A stretch of DNA of 64,000 nt from Tuberibacillus sp. Marseille-P3662 (GCF_900178005.1 NZ_FXBS01000002.1:87602-151601); one strand, 5' to 3'. Positions 43,086 through 53,753 are shown, counted from the stretch's first letter. The notes: generated from the letters alone by a model not told the origin. Made by a program: numbers and translations.

Positions 43086-44804
43086 ATGGTCAAGAAAGTC
43101 GGATACATCGTTATCCCTTTACTCATTGTTCTAGTTTTATTTCAAGTTTTCAGCGGAAGTGAAAAGGATCAAAAGGATCATAATAAAGACCCTTCCAATT
43201 CCGTTCAATCACCGAACGAAGAGGAGGAGGACCCATCAACCAACAACGATTCGAGTCCAGAGACTTTAGTTAACCAAATCTTTTCACAATCAAAAAAGGG
43301 AAAAGTATGGCACTCACCCTTTGTTACCGGCCAAAATAAAATACAAAATGTCAAACAAAAATGGGGTCAACCTGAAGCAACAGACACAGCCTCAAAAGGA
43401 GATTACGCAAAGTATCCCGACCATAATGTGACAATCGGTTATCAAGATGACCTTATAGTCGATATCAGATCCTATCATTCTGAATTACAAAACATTCATC
43501 TTAAAGATATTAAACAGATAAAAGGGAAACCGGATAACATTCGGTATTATAAAGATAACACCCATAATCAGACGATTCTTATTTACAACATCAATCAAAG
43601 ATATCATCTTAAATGGATTTTACCGAAACCATCAGACCAAGAACCCAATCCTAAAGTTCACCATATATCTGTATCTTTTGATTTAACCAATAAAGGTGAT
43701 GATCAAGAGGCCGTCTCAGACATCCTTTCAGACATGAGTTTAAATGAAAAAATTGGGCAAATGATCATAGCAGGCATTTCTGGAACCACACTTAATGCCC
43801 ATACAAAGGATTTAATGAATACCTATCAAGTTGGTGGTCTCATTTTTTACGCCAATAATTTAGAGACGCCTCAACAAACCATTCAACTGCTCAATCAAAT
43901 CAAATCTAAGAACGCACAAAAACGTTTGCCGCTTCTATTGGGTGTTGACCAAGAAGGGGGACGGATTTCTAGATTGCCCGGAGATATAACGGATCTCCCA
44001 ACAAATAAAAAAATAGGATCTATTAATCAGTCACAGTTCTCTTATAAGGTTGGTACGCTTTTAGGTCAAGAGTTAAAGGCTTTTGGTTTTAATCTTGATT
44101 TTGCACCCGTCCTTGATGTTAACAGCAACCCAAATAACCCAGTTATTGGAGATCGTTCATTTGGCAACAATCCGGATATTGTCAGTAAACTCGGCATACA
44201 AACGATGAAAGGCATTCAGTCACAAAATATTGTCCCGGTTGTTAAACATTTTCCCGGACACGGCGACACTTCTGTTGATTCGCATCTTCAGCTTCCAAAA
44301 GTGAACAAGAGCCTTAAGGAACTAAAAAGACTTGAATTAATCCCGTTCACTCGTGCTGTCGAAAATGGGGCAGATGCTGTCATGGCCGCCCATATTTTAC
44401 TGCCGAAAATTGATGATGAATACCCTGCTTCCATGTCTAAAAAAATCCTAACGGGTATTCTAAGAAAACAACTCAATTTTGACGGAGTTGTGATGACTGA
44501 TGACATGACCATGAAAGCCATAACCAATAACTTCGGAATTGGTGAAGCAGCAGTCAAATCTGTAAAAGCCGGCAGTGATATGATATTGGTCGCACACGAT
44601 TATCAGAAAATCGTGTCCACAATCGATGCTTTGAAAGCCGCTGTCCAAAAAGGAACAATCACTGAAAAAAGAATTAACACCAGCGTCAAAAGAATCATTC
44701 AGTTAAAAAGGACATACGACTTAAATCATGAAAAAACCCAAAACGTTCATGTGAATAGCCTTAATCAATCCGTTAAACAAGTGCTTAATAAGTACGTTGA
44801 TTGA
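43086..44804 (+). CDS. DUF4309-GH3 beta-N-acetylhexosaminidase
   Basis: A 572-residue exported enzyme. An N-terminal membrane anchor or signal (residues 5-23) and a Ser/Asn/Glu-rich linker lead to a DUF4309/YjgB domain (VWHSPFVTGQNKIQNVKQKWGQPEATD, about 76-210). The GH3 domain then runs to about 540: GVDQEGGRISRLP, FAPVLDVN, KHFPGHGDTSVDSHLQLP (His-Asp dyad) and DGVVMTDDMTMKAI with the nucleophile Asp. This is NagZ/YbbD-type, cleaving GlcNAc from muropeptides. The DUF4309 fusion is unusual. A terminator follows. Confidence 0.88.
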   Translation: MVKKVGYIVIPLLIVLVLFQVFSGSEKDQKDHNKDPSNSVQSPNEEEEDPSTNNDSSPETLVNQIFSQSKKGKVWHSPFVTGQNKIQNVKQKWGQPEATDTASKGDYAKYPDHNVTIGYQDDLIVDIRSYHSELQNIHLKDIKQIKGKPDNIRYYKDNTHNQTILIYNINQRYHLKWILPKPSDQEPNPKVHHISVSFDLTNKGDDQEAVSDILSDMSLNEKIGQMIIAGISGTTLNAHTKDLMNTYQVGGLIFYANNLETPQQTIQLLNQIKSKNAQKRLPLLLGVDQEGGRISRLPGDITDLPTNKKIGSINQSQFSYKVGTLLGQELKAFGFNLDFAPVLDVNSNPNNPVIGDRSFGNNPDIVSKLGIQTMKGIQSQNIVPVVKHFPGHGDTSVDSHLQLPKVNKSLKELKRLELIPFTRAVENGADAVMAAHILLPKIDDEYPASMSKKILTGILRKQLNFDGVVMTDDMTMKAITNNFGIGEAAVKSVKAGSDMILVAHDYQKIVSTIDALKAAVQKGTITEKRINTSVKRIIQLKRTYDLNHEKTQNVHVNSLNQSVKQVLNKYVD

Positions 44805-44857
44805 ATGTTACGATCTTTTTATGATTAAAGCTAAGAAGCATACCTTGTTGTAAAAGC

Positions 44858-44891
44858 GGGTCGACCAGTGATATCTGGTTGACCCCTTCTT
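44858..44891 (+). terminator. Terminator of the GH3 gene
   Basis: GGGTCGACCAG pairs with CTGGTTGACCC (one G-U) and is followed by CTTCTTT. Confidence 0.75.
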
Positions 44892-44991
44892 TAACGATTA
44901 CTTTGCTTCATAAGCCAGCCTATACTTGAATCAAACTTTAGAAGCTTTTTTAATATATAGTACCACCTACTTTTACATCTCTGTACTGGCA

Positions 44992-45888
44992 TTAAGCCCG
45001 TTCTTGCAAGGGTTGCACCGAATTTTCCGGCTGAAAGGTATCCGGTAATTGATTATCATGGCGATAGACAATCTTTTGAAGAGGGAGTTCAATGCCTTCA
45101 TCGTCAAAGGCTGCCCTCAACCGTTGCTTAGCCAGCCTTTGGATTTCCCAATGGGCGTTCGGCTCACACTCGGCAATGGCCCGAAGCGTATAATTCCAAT
45201 CATTCAGCTCCTGAACGCCAAGAACACTGACGTCACCCACAATAGTGTCTTGCTCTTCTTTAAGATCATCCATGACATTTTTAATTATTTCTAAGGCCCG
45301 GTCGATCACAGAATCATATCCAACTTTGACATCAATAACAGCAATGGAATTTTCTTTAGAGTAATTCAATACTTGCGAAATTTCACCGTTTGGAATGATG
45401 ACCACTTCGCCTGTCCAAACTTGCAAGGACGTTATCCTTAACCCGACTGATTTAACCGTTCCCCATAAATCATTAATAACGACAAAGTCACCTTCACCGT
45501 ATTGGTCCTCTAACATAATAAAAAAACCATTAAGAAAATCTTTGAGCAGACTTTGCGCTGCAAAGGCAATCGCAATTCCCACAACACCAGCCCCAGCCAG
45601 CAACCCCCCAATATGAATGTTGAGAATGGGGAGAACGGTTAGTAAAAAAATAAAGTAAAATGCATAGCGAATGATTTTTGTGAATATCGCCACCATCGTT
45701 CTTTTGCGCCGATTATTCATTTTGCCTCGCAATCTTAAAGCCCGTTTTACAATTTTATTGGATATATTAATTCCCACTCGAATGACGACAAACAAAATTA
45801 TGATTTTCAGGATAGCCCAAACCATAGCCGCCATCGTCTCATGGTCATGAATTAACTGGAGCGTATGATCCCATATTGTTTGCAACAT
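44992..45888 (-). CDS. MscS-type mechanosensitive channel
   Basis: A 298-residue channel with three N-terminal membrane segments. TM3 region AGAGVVGIAIAFAAQSLLKDFLNGFFIMLEDQYGEGDFVVI (about 100-140) is the MscS signature with its Ala/Gly packing face. The C-terminal vestibule domain follows (KVGYDSVIDRALEII). AAGGGGGAG precedes the ATG. Releases solutes on hypo-osmotic shock. Confidence 0.92.
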   Translation of the reverse strand: MLQTIWDHTLQLIHDHETMAAMVWAILKIIILFVVIRVGINISNKIVKRALRLRGKMNNRRKRTMVAIFTKIIRYAFYFIFLLTVLPILNIHIGGLLAGAGVVGIAIAFAAQSLLKDFLNGFFIMLEDQYGEGDFVVINDLWGTVKSVGLRITSLQVWTGEVVIIPNGEISQVLNYSKENSIAVIDVKVGYDSVIDRALEIIKNVMDDLKEEQDTIVGDVSVLGVQELNDWNYTLRAIAECEPNAHWEIQRLAKQRLRAAFDDEGIELPLQKIVYRHDNQLPDTFQPENSVQPLQERA

Positions 45889-46278
45889 TGATCTCCCCCT
45901 TGGTGCATTTTATGAACCTGCAGTCCAGATGTCTCACTAATACATACTAATGACTTAAACCGAATAGCACCTCCATTGAAAGGAAGCTACTAAAATACGA
46001 TTGGATATCACTCATTTGTTTTAGCTATCAATTGACTTAACGATATATATCCTATGAAATAACTAACAATAAAATAACGAATTTTGTCTAAGAATTTCGG
46101 AAAGGGTTTTTACTTATATACGCGGTCTTCTTATCCACCTTTTAACTACGGTTTCTTTTTCTTTTCAACATAAAAACACCCCTTTAGGAAATCATCCAAA
46201 GGGGTGAAACGGTATAACTTTTTTCAAACAGTTAAACTTTATTTCAAATCCACACGTTTAGCCAAATATCCAAAACTC
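45889..46278. other. Intergenic region with the glmS terminator
   Basis: No gene recognised. Hairpin at 46177-46206 (CACCCCTTT/AAAGGGGTG) has a T-run on the minus strand and ends glmS transcription. Confidence 0.6.
46177..46206 (-). terminator. Terminator of glmS
   Basis: CACCCCTTT pairs with AAAGGGGTG, followed by TTTTT on the minus strand. Confidence 0.8.
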
Positions 46279-48081
46279 TTACTCAACTGTCACTGATTTA
46301 GCCAAGTTCCTTGGCTTATCGACGTCGCAGTCGCGGTGGAGCGCCGCAAAATAGGCCAACAGTTGCATTGGCACGACAGAAACAAGTGGTGTGAGGTGCT
46401 CATGGACTTCGGGCAACACAATGTTATCGTCAAGGTCGTTTTCACCTTCCATACTGACGATACATGTATTGGCACCGCGGGCAGCGACTTCCTGGACGTT
46501 GCTGCGGATGCTACCGTTCACATGAGACTGTGTGGCAATGGCGATGACCGGCGTTCCTTCTTCAATTAACGCAATGGTGCCGTGTTTGAGTTCACCGCCG
46601 GCAAAGCCTTCAGCTTGAATATACGAGATTTCCTTAAGCTTGAGTGCTGCTTCTAAGCAGACATAATAATCAACCGAGCGACCGATGAAAAAGGCGTTTC
46701 GCGTCACTGATAGATAGTCGCGGGCCATTTGTTCGATCACATCTTTTTGGTCCACAAGGGACTGCATGGCGTTAGCTACAATACCGAGTTCCTTCATTGG
46801 ATCGAAATCTAGTTCAATGCCTTGAGCTTTCGCGGCATCGACAGCCAAGATAGAAAGGACAGCGATTTGCGCTGTATAAGCCTTGGTTGATGCGACTGCA
46901 ATTTCCGGTCCTGCATGCAACAATAGCGTATGATCCGCTTCACGAGACAGTGTGGAACCGGGAACATTGGTCATGGTCAAAGTGCTGTGACCCTTTTCTT
47001 TCACATTCACGAGAACAGAACGACTGTCAGCTGTCTCACCACTTTGTGAGATGAAGATAAACAGCGGTTTGTCTGATAACAGCGGCATGTTGTAGGAAAA
47101 TTCACTGGCGATGTGAACTTCTGTTGGTACCTCCGCAATGTTCTCAAGCAATTGTTTACCAACAAGACCCGCATGATAGCTGGTACCGCAAGCGATGATA
47201 TAGAGACGATCGGAGCTTCTGATCGCTTTGCGGATGTCATCATCAAGCTTAATGCGTCCGTCCTCATCTTGGTACTGCATCAGCAATTGACGTATAACCG
47301 CTGGCTGTTCATCAATTTCTTTTAACATGTAATGCGGATACGTGCCTTTTTCAATATCACTCGCATCAATTTCCGCTGTATAAGGCCCACGTTCAACCGT
47401 GTCACCGTCTAAGGTTTCAATAGCGTAGCCTTCGCGGCTGACAATCACGATTTCTCCATCCATCAATTCCACGAATTGATCGGTTACTTGCAACATGGCC
47501 AGCGCATCACTAGCGACAACGTTAAATCCATCGCCGGTACCAACAAGCAGCGGGCTCTTATGTTTACCGACATAAATCGCGTCATCATTTTCTTTATCAA
47601 TTAAAGCGATCGCGTAGGAACCATGCAACAATGATAGTGTGTGACGGAACGCAGCTTCTACGGTTTTACCACTGTGAACCCATTCTTCGACCAGCTGTAC
47701 AATCACTTCTGTATCTGTCTCACTTTTGAGTTCTACATTCGCTAAGTGCTCATTGCGAAGCTGCTCATAGTTTTCAATAACACCGTTGTGAACTAACGTG
47801 AACCGTGCCGTATGGCTTTGGTGCGGGTGAGCGTTTTCTTTACTCGGTGCACCATGAGTCGCCCATCTCGTATGACCAATACCTAATGTTGCGGTCACAT
47901 CTTGATTTGTGGCTGCTTCCAATGCCGCAATCCGACCTTTTTCTTTAACAACATTAAGCTCTTCATCATCTAAAAGAGCGATGCCTGCTGAGTCATAACC
48001 TCGATATTCAAGCTTTTTTAATCCGTTTAATAAGATGTCTTGTGCGCTTTCTTCTCCAATATATCCGACAATACCACACAT
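46279..48081 (-). CDS. glmS: Glutamine-fructose-6-phosphate aminotransferase
   Basis: A 600-residue enzyme making glucosamine-6-phosphate from fructose-6-phosphate and glutamine. It has the intact nucleophile: [12 protein letters not shown], with [11 protein letters not shown] and [11 protein letters not shown]. Two SIS domains ([26 protein letters not shown]) and the ending [24 protein letters not shown] precedes the ATG. It is preceded by a glmS ribozyme and its own promoter; glmM lies upstream on the same strand. Compare the Ser1 paralogue at 10.2 kb. Confidence 0.97.
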   Translation of the reverse strand: MCGIVGYIGEESAQDILLNGLKKLEYRGYDSAGIALLDDEELNVVKEKGRIAALEAATNQDVTATLGIGHTRWATHGAPSKENAHPHQSHTARFTLVHNGVIENYEQLRNEHLANVELKSETDTEVIVQLVEEWVHSGKTVEAAFRHTLSLLHGSYAIALIDKENDDAIYVGKHKSPLLVGTGDGFNVVASDALAMLQVTDQFVELMDGEIVIVSREGYAIETLDGDTVERGPYTAEIDASDIEKGTYPHYMLKEIDEQPAVIRQLLMQYQDEDGRIKLDDDIRKAIRSSDRLYIIACGTSYHAGLVGKQLLENIAEVPTEVHIASEFSYNMPLLSDKPLFIFISQSGETADSRSVLVNVKEKGHSTLTMTNVPGSTLSREADHTLLLHAGPEIAVASTKAYTAQIAVLSILAVDAAKAQGIELDFDPMKELGIVANAMQSLVDQKDVIEQMARDYLSVTRNAFFIGRSVDYYVCLEAALKLKEISYIQAEGFAGGELKHGTIALIEEGTPVIAIATQSHVNGSIRSNVQEVAARGANTCIVSMEGENDLDDNIVLPEVHEHLTPLVSVVPMQLLAYFAALHRDCDVDKPRNLAKSVTVE

Positions 48082-48099
48082 GTTGTTCTTCCCCCTAGT

Positions 48100-48149
48100 A
48101 AGTGGGGTAAGAAAAATGCAATATGATGGGGTGATTTCTTACCCCACTT
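48100..48149 (-). repeat. Long hairpin between the ribozyme and the glmS ribosome site
   Basis: AAGTGGGGTAAGAAA pairs perfectly with TTTCTTACCCCACTT, loop 20 bases. It lies only a few bases before the AGGGGGAAG site, where it could affect ribosome access or transcript stability. Confidence 0.6.
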
Positions 48150-48159
48150 GTTTTTTAGT

Positions 48160-48319
48160 CGTGCTCACTGCCGGGCCCTTGTGCAAAGAGTCGCCTCTTT
48201 GTTTTCAAACCGCGGCTAACGGATGTAAGCCGATCCGAGAGGTATCCGCCGAAGCCTCGATTAACCTCTTCCTCGTCAACTATCTCCCGTTTCCGAACAT
48301 GGGACATAGTCCTGGCGCT
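48160..48319 (-). ncRNA. glmS ribozyme
   Basis: On the minus strand the cleavage-site sequence AGCGCCAGGACT is followed by GTTGACGAGGAAGAGGTTAATCGAG, CTTCGGCGGAT and later pairing elements, as in the Bacillus glmS ribozyme. Self-cleavage when glucosamine-6-phosphate is bound lowers glmS expression. The 3' boundary is approximate. Confidence 0.93.
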
Positions 48320-48378
48320 TTTTCTTAACTGTCTTCCCCTCTATCCACCTTCCCATTTTTGAATAAAAACACTTTAAA

Positions 48379-48407
48379 ATTGTACAAAGGAACTGAGAAA
48401 ATGTCAA
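48379..48407 (-). promoter_or_regulatory. SigA-type promoter of the ribozyme-glmS transcript
   Basis: TTGACA and TACAAT are separated by 17 bases on the minus strand. The start would lie near 48372, about 50 bases before the ribozyme. Confidence 0.85.
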
Positions 48408-48489
48408 TCTCAATTCCCCTTTATTATTAGACATATGCACCCGCAAAACCTTGTGTGATGATGCATGCATCCATTTTATATGATTACAC

Positions 48490-49842
48490 TCATGCTTCCT
48501 TAAGACCCAATTCATCACGAACAACATCGGCCACTTGATCAACGTATTTGCGGCTAAGTTCTTCAGTGGGAGCCTCCACCATCACTCGAACAAGGGGTTC
48601 GGTTCCAGAAGGTCTCACCAAGATACGTCCGTTGCCCGCCATCTCCTGTTCAACTTGGTCGATCGTTGCTGCGACTTGAGGATTGTCAGTGACACCGTGT
48701 TTGTCAGTGACTTTGACATTAACAAGTTCCTGTGGGAATTTCTCCATTTCAGCCGCTAATTGTGAGAGTTTTTTTCCTGTTGATTTCACGATACTGACAA
48801 GTTGTAGAGCTGATAACATGCCGTCACCCGTCGTCGTGTGATCCAAGAAAATAATATGGCCTGATTGTTCACCACCGAGTGAATAACCTTCATGGCGCAT
48901 CAATTCCATCACATAACGGTCACCGACTTTTGTTTGTTTTGTAACAATACTCTCTTCTTCCAGCGCCTTATAAAGCCCCATGTTACTCATGACAGTGGTC
49001 ACCAAGGTATGCTGGCGTAACTGACCTTCTCTTTTTAAATACTTCGCACATATATACATAATTTTGTCGCCGTCGACAATCTGACCATTTTCATCAACAG
49101 CTATCAACCTGTCACCGTCACCGTCAAACGCGAGACCAAGGTCTGCGCCTTTTTCCTGCACGAAATTGACCAAAGCATCGGTATGGGTTGAACCGACATT
49201 ATCATTAATATTGTAACCGTCCGGTGATGTGCCAATGGTTGTGATATCTGCCTCAAGATCAGCAAATAAATGCGGTGCGAGTGAGAAGGTAGATCCATGT
49301 GCGCCATCCAAGGCAATGTGTAAACCGGAAAAATCATCTTCATCAACGGTTTGCTTCAAGAATTGTAAATACTTCTGCCCGCCTTCAAAGTAATCTGTTA
49401 CAGTTCCTAACTCTGTTCCGGTCGGACGAGGCAGGTCATCTTCACCTTTAAACAACGCTTCAATATGTTCTTCCTGTTCATCCGTTAATTTAAAGCCGTC
49501 CGAACCAAAGAATTTAATACCATTATCAGCAACTGGATTATGAGAAGCTGAGATCATAACACCTGCCTGAGCGTCCATAGCCTTAGTGAGATAGGCAACA
49601 CCAGGTGTTGATATAACGCCAAGCCGCATGACTTCAGCACCTATTGACAGTAAACCAGCAATTAAGGCACTTTCTAACATGTAGCCAGAAATACGTGTAT
49701 CCCGGCCGACAAGAATTTTCGGGCGCTCTGCCGATTTCGTCAGTGCATAGCCTCCAAATCGACCTAATCTAAAAGCCAATTCCGGTGTTAATTCCGTATT
49801 GGCTATGCCCCTAACACCATCCGTTCCGAATAACTTAGACAT
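48490..49842 (-). CDS. glmM: Phosphoglucosamine mutase
   Basis: A 450-residue mutase converting glucosamine-6-phosphate to glucosamine-1-phosphate. FGTDGVRG at the start, the phosphoserine loop [18 protein letters not shown] (about 97-114), metal loop AFDGDGDRL, and [12 protein letters not shown] near the end. ATG at 49842 has AAGGAG at 9 bases; a longer reading is not supported. Part of cdaA-cdaR-glmM-glmS, a conserved order. Confidence 0.96.
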   Translation of the reverse strand: MSKLFGTDGVRGIANTELTPELAFRLGRFGGYALTKSAERPKILVGRDTRISGYMLESALIAGLLSIGAEVMRLGVISTPGVAYLTKAMDAQAGVMISASHNPVADNGIKFFGSDGFKLTDEQEEHIEALFKGEDDLPRPTGTELGTVTDYFEGGQKYLQFLKQTVDEDDFSGLHIALDGAHGSTFSLAPHLFADLEADITTIGTSPDGYNINDNVGSTHTDALVNFVQEKGADLGLAFDGDGDRLIAVDENGQIVDGDKIMYICAKYLKREGQLRQHTLVTTVMSNMGLYKALEEESIVTKQTKVGDRYVMELMRHEGYSLGGEQSGHIIFLDHTTTGDGMLSALQLVSIVKSTGKKLSQLAAEMEKFPQELVNVKVTDKHGVTDNPQVAATIDQVEQEMAGNGRILVRPSGTEPLVRVMVEAPTEELSRKYVDQVADVVRDELGLKEA

Positions 49843-49882
49843 AAACAATCGCTCCTTCATCACACACTTTCTAATTGTGTGG

Positions 49883-51124
49883 TCAATCAGATTGAGACTC
49901 GCTGTTCACTTTGATTTTGGTATTTTCCTTCGAGACAATGGCTTTAACGTAATCAGGTGTCTCAACTTGAAGCTCAGCTTGATGTTTACCTGCTTTGAGA
50001 TCTGATACATCTACATATACTTGAAAATCGCCACGTCTAACCGAACTTAATACCTGTTCAGTTCCTTCTAGGGTCACATCGACAGCTCGATCCGGGGGAT
50101 CAAGGAATTCAACGGTCTGGTCCTTATCCAATCCACGGACACCAATTGACACCTGTTTAAATGAATGTTTTTGGCTCTGACCGACATCAACCTTGACTTG
50201 TACCGTTTCAGGCTTGACCATATCAACACCCTTCGGCATGGGCACATCAACATCCAATGTTTGACCTTCTGTCACACCGTCAAGCGGAACTTTAACGGTA
50301 CTCAAATGGTTGATATCGCTGATAACATCCTTTTCACCATAGATATCAACTTTCTTAGGACTTACGGTTATCGATGATAAACTTGTCCCATCGGGAAGCT
50401 GACCCTTAGTTTCTGTCTTAACATTCATGGTTTTTGAAGGAGACAGCAAAGGGATTTCCACGTCAGCGGATGAAGGATTCATTTGAACGTCCAATTGATT
50501 ACCGTTGTCATCATAGGCCTTCAAATTCAGCTCCCGGGAAATATCTTCGTTCGCCCCCTTCACATTAATGACACCTTTAATATACGAAATCGAATCGATG
50601 ACTTGCTTTCCTCCCGTTACTTCCACTGTTTCTGGTTCTATAGTGGGGTCTCCCAGCTGGTAGCCAGCCGCTAATTTTTGTTCATTAATAAAGTCAATAT
50701 TGACCGGGAAAGACTCTGTCACTTTTTTCTGAATCGTGACTCTGACACTGGATGGAATGATATTCACATTAAGACCATTCTGCAACCCCTCTGATTGAAT
50801 GGGAACTTTATAAGTACCGGGACCTTTCCCCTCAAGATCAACAAAGACATGTTTGGTGATTCTAAACTTCGTCGTTTGAACTTGTTCCGGAGAACCTTTA
50901 ACTTGTAACTTAACTTCTTCCGGCAAACCAAGAACAACATACTTATCCTTATCATATTCCGCCGATAATTCCTCCGAAGACGTCTCAATGGCTTCTCCGT
51001 TATCAGAAAAGAACGGAGTATTGGCCTGAGAGTCTTGTTCAGAAGTGACGACAGTGTAGAGCATAAGTGCAATTAGAAAAGCTATCAACTTCATAAACCA
51101 ACGGCTTTTAAAAAGTTTATCCAT
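49883..51124 (-). CDS. cdaR: CdaR, regulator of diadenylate cyclase (YbbR domains)
   Basis: A 413-residue protein with one N-terminal membrane helix ([18 protein letters not shown]) and four YbbR-type beta domains outside the membrane (for example [24 protein letters not shown]). It modulates CdaA. Start overlaps the cdaA end by 8 bp. Confidence 0.92.
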   Translation of the reverse strand: MDKLFKSRWFMKLIAFLIALMLYTVVTSEQDSQANTPFFSDNGEAIETSSEELSAEYDKDKYVVLGLPEEVKLQVKGSPEQVQTTKFRITKHVFVDLEGKGPGTYKVPIQSEGLQNGLNVNIIPSSVRVTIQKKVTESFPVNIDFINEQKLAAGYQLGDPTIEPETVEVTGGKQVIDSISYIKGVINVKGANEDISRELNLKAYDDNGNQLDVQMNPSSADVEIPLLSPSKTMNVKTETKGQLPDGTSLSSITVSPKKVDIYGEKDVISDINHLSTVKVPLDGVTEGQTLDVDVPMPKGVDMVKPETVQVKVDVGQSQKHSFKQVSIGVRGLDKDQTVEFLDPPDRAVDVTLEGTEQVLSSVRRGDFQVYVDVSDLKAGKHQAELQVETPDYVKAIVSKENTKIKVNSESQSD

Positions 51125-51941
51125 TGTCCTTACCTCTCCAATGCCAAATTGATCCGCTTGCAGCTCGTTTATCTTGCACCAATATTTCTTCGGATAATAA
51201 CTCGCGAAGCTTGTCTTCCGATATATCGCGATGAAGTTCGCCGTTTTTCGTTAATGAGATATTACCGGTTTCCTCAGAGACGATAATTGTTATGCTATCG
51301 GTCACTTCACTAATGCCCATGGCAGCCCTATGCCTTGTACCAAGTTCCTTCGATATAAGTGGACTTTCCGAGAGCGGCAAGTAACAAGCAGCGGCTTTGA
51401 TATCATGATCTTTTATAATGACAGCTCCATCATGCAGAGGCGTGTTCGGTATAAAAATATTAATTAACAGTTGTGATGTCAAATGGGCATTCATGGTAAT
51501 ACCTGTTTCGATATAATCATTCAGCCCCGTTTCACGTTCAATGGACATTAAGGCGCCGATGCGTCGTTTAGCCATATACGATACCGCCTTAATAATTTGA
51601 TCAATCGTTTGTGTTTGCCGCTCTTCTTCCTGGATCTCACGGGTGAATAACCGGCCGCGTCCTAAATGTTCCAATGCCCGGCGTAACTCTGGCTGGAAAA
51701 TAATAATAATGGCAAGCAAGCCGTATGTAATGGTCTTATCCATAATCCATTCAAGAGTTCTTAAACCAAGGAAGCTACTCAAAAACCAAATAGCAATGAT
51801 AAAAGTAATTCCTTTTAATAATTGGACAGCCTTTGTACCCTTAATGACCATAATCAATTTATAAATGACGTAGGTAACAAGCAGTATGTCAACAACGACA
51901 CGAAGTGACTTAAGTAAATCTATGTCAGACCATGATAACAT
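51117..51941 (-). CDS. cdaA: Diadenylate cyclase CdaA
   Basis: A 274-residue membrane enzyme making c-di-AMP from ATP. Three N-terminal membrane helices are followed by the DAC domain with DGAVII and GTRHRAAMGISE. GGAGG before the ATG. Together with CdaR and GlmM it forms the known regulatory complex on osmotic and cell-wall control. Confidence 0.96.
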   Translation of the reverse strand: MLSWSDIDLLKSLRVVVDILLVTYVIYKLIMVIKGTKAVQLLKGITFIIAIWFLSSFLGLRTLEWIMDKTITYGLLAIIIIFQPELRRALEHLGRGRLFTREIQEEERQTQTIDQIIKAVSYMAKRRIGALMSIERETGLNDYIETGITMNAHLTSQLLINIFIPNTPLHDGAVIIKDHDIKAAACYLPLSESPLISKELGTRHRAAMGISEVTDSITIIVSEETGNISLTKNGELHRDISEDKLRELLSEEILVQDKRAASGSIWHWRGKDNG

Positions 51942-52094
51942 GGTAACTTGCCTCCAAAATATAAAAAATGTTCTTTCTTAGTGTTTTTTATTATAACATA
52001 CTTATTCGTCACTCTTCTTTTAAGTGATATGAAAAATTCATAACACATCTTTAGTCTATGTGGGTCACTCTATAAATATGGGAAAACTTGTGAT

Positions 52095-52126
52095 AATAGA
52101 GACCAACTTAACTGTTGGTCTCTATT
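52095..52126 (-). terminator. Hairpin overlapping the end of rsiW
   Basis: Thirteen-base perfect arms AATAGAGACCAAC and GTTGGTCTCTATT enclose the rsiW stop codon in the loop. Weak T-run, so it may act as 3'-end structure. Confidence 0.5.
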
Positions 52127-52746
52127 GATATGAAAAATAAATGCTTAAATGCATCCTTTAGATTGTACCAAACCCATTCCATGATTTGATTAACTTCTTC
52201 GATGTCACCAGCAACCGATCCTGCCGAAGCCTTTAAAGTCGAATTTTTTATTAGAATCACATCGCCGCTGACTTGTCCTTTGACGTCAACATGACCGTTC
52301 TCAACAACTAAATCACCCTTAATCGTTTCACCTTCAGGAACGATAACGGTGTTGGCTGAAGCGTATTGCAGTTGACCTTCACCTTGGACATAGGCATTGA
52401 ATGGACGATCAACCCACATTGAAAAAATATACCCCATCATAAGCACCAGGAATACAGCCGCTGCTGAAACCATAGGGTGACGCTTCAACCATTGCCGGAA
52501 TCGTTTGTTATGATCTTCCTTAGGTAGCTGCTGCATCACTTGGTCAGTAAAGTTTTGTGACGGCTTATCACCCGTCTGATGACTTAATGAGTGTAATTGC
52601 CTGTCGACAAGAGACATTTCATCATAATAACGGCGGCATGGTTCACAGTAACTGATATGATTGTGAATGTCTTGCTTTTCTTCTTCTGATGTATCTCCGT
52701 CCAACATTTTTTGTATGAGACTAATATATGTTTTGCTACAACCCAT
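52108..52746 (-). CDS. rsiW: Anti-sigma-W factor, RsiW-like
   Basis: A 212-residue membrane anti-sigma factor. The zinc-binding ZAS motif HNHISYCEPCRRYYDE lies near residues 27-42, a single membrane helix (VSAAAVFLVLMMGYIFSMWV) near 93-112, then an outer domain. The outer part contains short beta repeats (GDLVVENGHVDVKGQVSGDVILI) like bactofilin-type folds, which is longer and different from classic RsiW. Start overlaps sigW; ATG at 52746 fits GAGGTGAG better than the GTG at 52755. Confidence 0.88.
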   Translation of the reverse strand: MGCSKTYISLIQKMLDGDTSEEEKQDIHNHISYCEPCRRYYDEMSLVDRQLHSLSHQTGDKPSQNFTDQVMQQLPKEDHNKRFRQWLKRHPMVSAAAVFLVLMMGYIFSMWVDRPFNAYVQGEGQLQYASANTVIVPEGETIKGDLVVENGHVDVKGQVSGDVILIKNSTLKASAGSVAGDIEEVNQIMEWVWYNLKDAFKHLFFISIETNS

Positions 52747-52751
52747 CCATC

Positions 52752-53324
52752 TCACCTCTTCTGGGAATCAAGCATTCGTTTTCTTAAAGCTTCTCTTCCC
52801 CTGTGAATCCTAGTCTTTACTGTCGCAACCGGGATACCCATAATGTCACTGATCTCTTTCAAGCTAAAATCTTCAATATATTTCAGTGTAATGGCTGTTT
52901 TATATTTTGGCGGCAATTTGTCAATTTCATGCTGTAGCCACGATGCAGTTTCATGATTTAACACCGTCTGCTCTGGACCATCTTCATTAGATGGCAAATG
53001 AGCATACATATTAAAGCCATCGGTGCCCGGAATATCGGCATCAAGATAAAAACTGGGCTTTTTTTTACGCAGATAGTCAATCGATAAGTTAGTCGCAATA
53101 CGAAATAGCCATGTTGAAAATTTGTGTGTATTCTCATAGCGATTAATATTTGTGTATGCTCGAATAAAGGTTTCCTGAGCAAGGTCCTCAGCTTCTTGAG
53201 GGATGCGAACAAGACGTAAACAAATATTATAAACTTTAGTTTTATACATTTCGACTATCTGAGCAAAAGCTTGCTGGTCACCATGTCTTATTTCTTTTAT
53301 GAGTAATTGAACCGTATCTTCCAT
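52752..53324 (-). CDS. sigW: ECF sigma factor SigW
   Basis: A 190-residue ECF sigma factor. Region 2 (FAQIVEMYKTKVYNICLRLVRIPQEAEDLAQETFIRAYTNI) and region 4 (LPPKYKTAITLKYIEDFSLKEISDIMGIPVATVKTRIHRGREALRK) are complete. Controls envelope stress and antimicrobial peptide defence in Bacilli. A SigW-type promoter lies upstream (53360-53386), so it is self-regulated. Confidence 0.95.
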   Translation of the reverse strand: MEDTVQLLIKEIRHGDQQAFAQIVEMYKTKVYNICLRLVRIPQEAEDLAQETFIRAYTNINRYENTHKFSTWLFRIATNLSIDYLRKKKPSFYLDADIPGTDGFNMYAHLPSNEDGPEQTVLNHETASWLQHEIDKLPPKYKTAITLKYIEDFSLKEISDIMGIPVATVKTRIHRGREALRKRMLDSQKR

Positions 53325-53359
53325 ATCCCCTAAGCCCCATTTCTGTGGCTATCCTAAAC

Positions 53360-53386
53360 TACGCATAACATGCCACTTAGGTTTCA
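53360..53386 (-). promoter_or_regulatory. SigW autopromoter
   Basis: TGAAAC (53381-53386) and CGTA (53360-53363) on the minus strand are 17 bases apart, the SigW consensus. Confidence 0.88.
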
Positions 53387-53520
53387 AAAATAATTTTAAC
53401 AAATATTTCTTAACGCGTGTTTAAAAGTTTGAGTTTATTATCGAATATTATTTAATGACAGGTTTTAAAGGACATATCAATCGGGAATCCTAATAAGAAA
53501 GACCTACGGGAGGGTTTTGA

Positions 53521-53703
53521 TTGGGACAAATGAAGCTCAAAGGTGAAATTGAACAGGCCAGGCAAGCATTAATTGAAGAGGCTCGACATCGTTCATTAAC
53601 AGAAGCCGATATTATTTCATCGAGCACACAACTGGATCGCTTAATCGTGGATTACCACAAATTAAGGACTGATGTTCCATCAACTAAGACTAGGCATAAA
53701 TAG
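53521..53703 (+). CDS. Spo0E-like aspartyl phosphatase
   Basis: A 60-residue peptide. SSSTQLDRLIVDYHKL is the Spo0E core (S..LD.LI..Y), and the first half is a single helix. Such proteins dephosphorylate Spo0A~P and delay sporulation. TTG start with GGGAGG 7 bases upstream. Terminator directly downstream. Confidence 0.85.
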   Translation: MGQMKLKGEIEQARQALIEEARHRSLTEADIISSSTQLDRLIVDYHKLRTDVPSTKTRHK

Positions 53704-53704
53704 T

Positions 53705-53732
53705 GGGGCTGCCTTGTATGTAAGGCAGCCCC
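53705..53732. terminator. Bidirectional terminator
   Basis: GGGGCTGCCTT pairs with AAGGCAGCCCC; it separates the Spo0E-like gene and arginase. Confidence 0.85.
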
Positions 53733-53753
53733 GATTTATTTAATATAAACCAT

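Noticed and set aside
48276..48542. Minus-strand ORF of 88 residues between glmM and glmS
   Set aside because: It covers the glmS promoter and leader and has no recognisable protein pattern.
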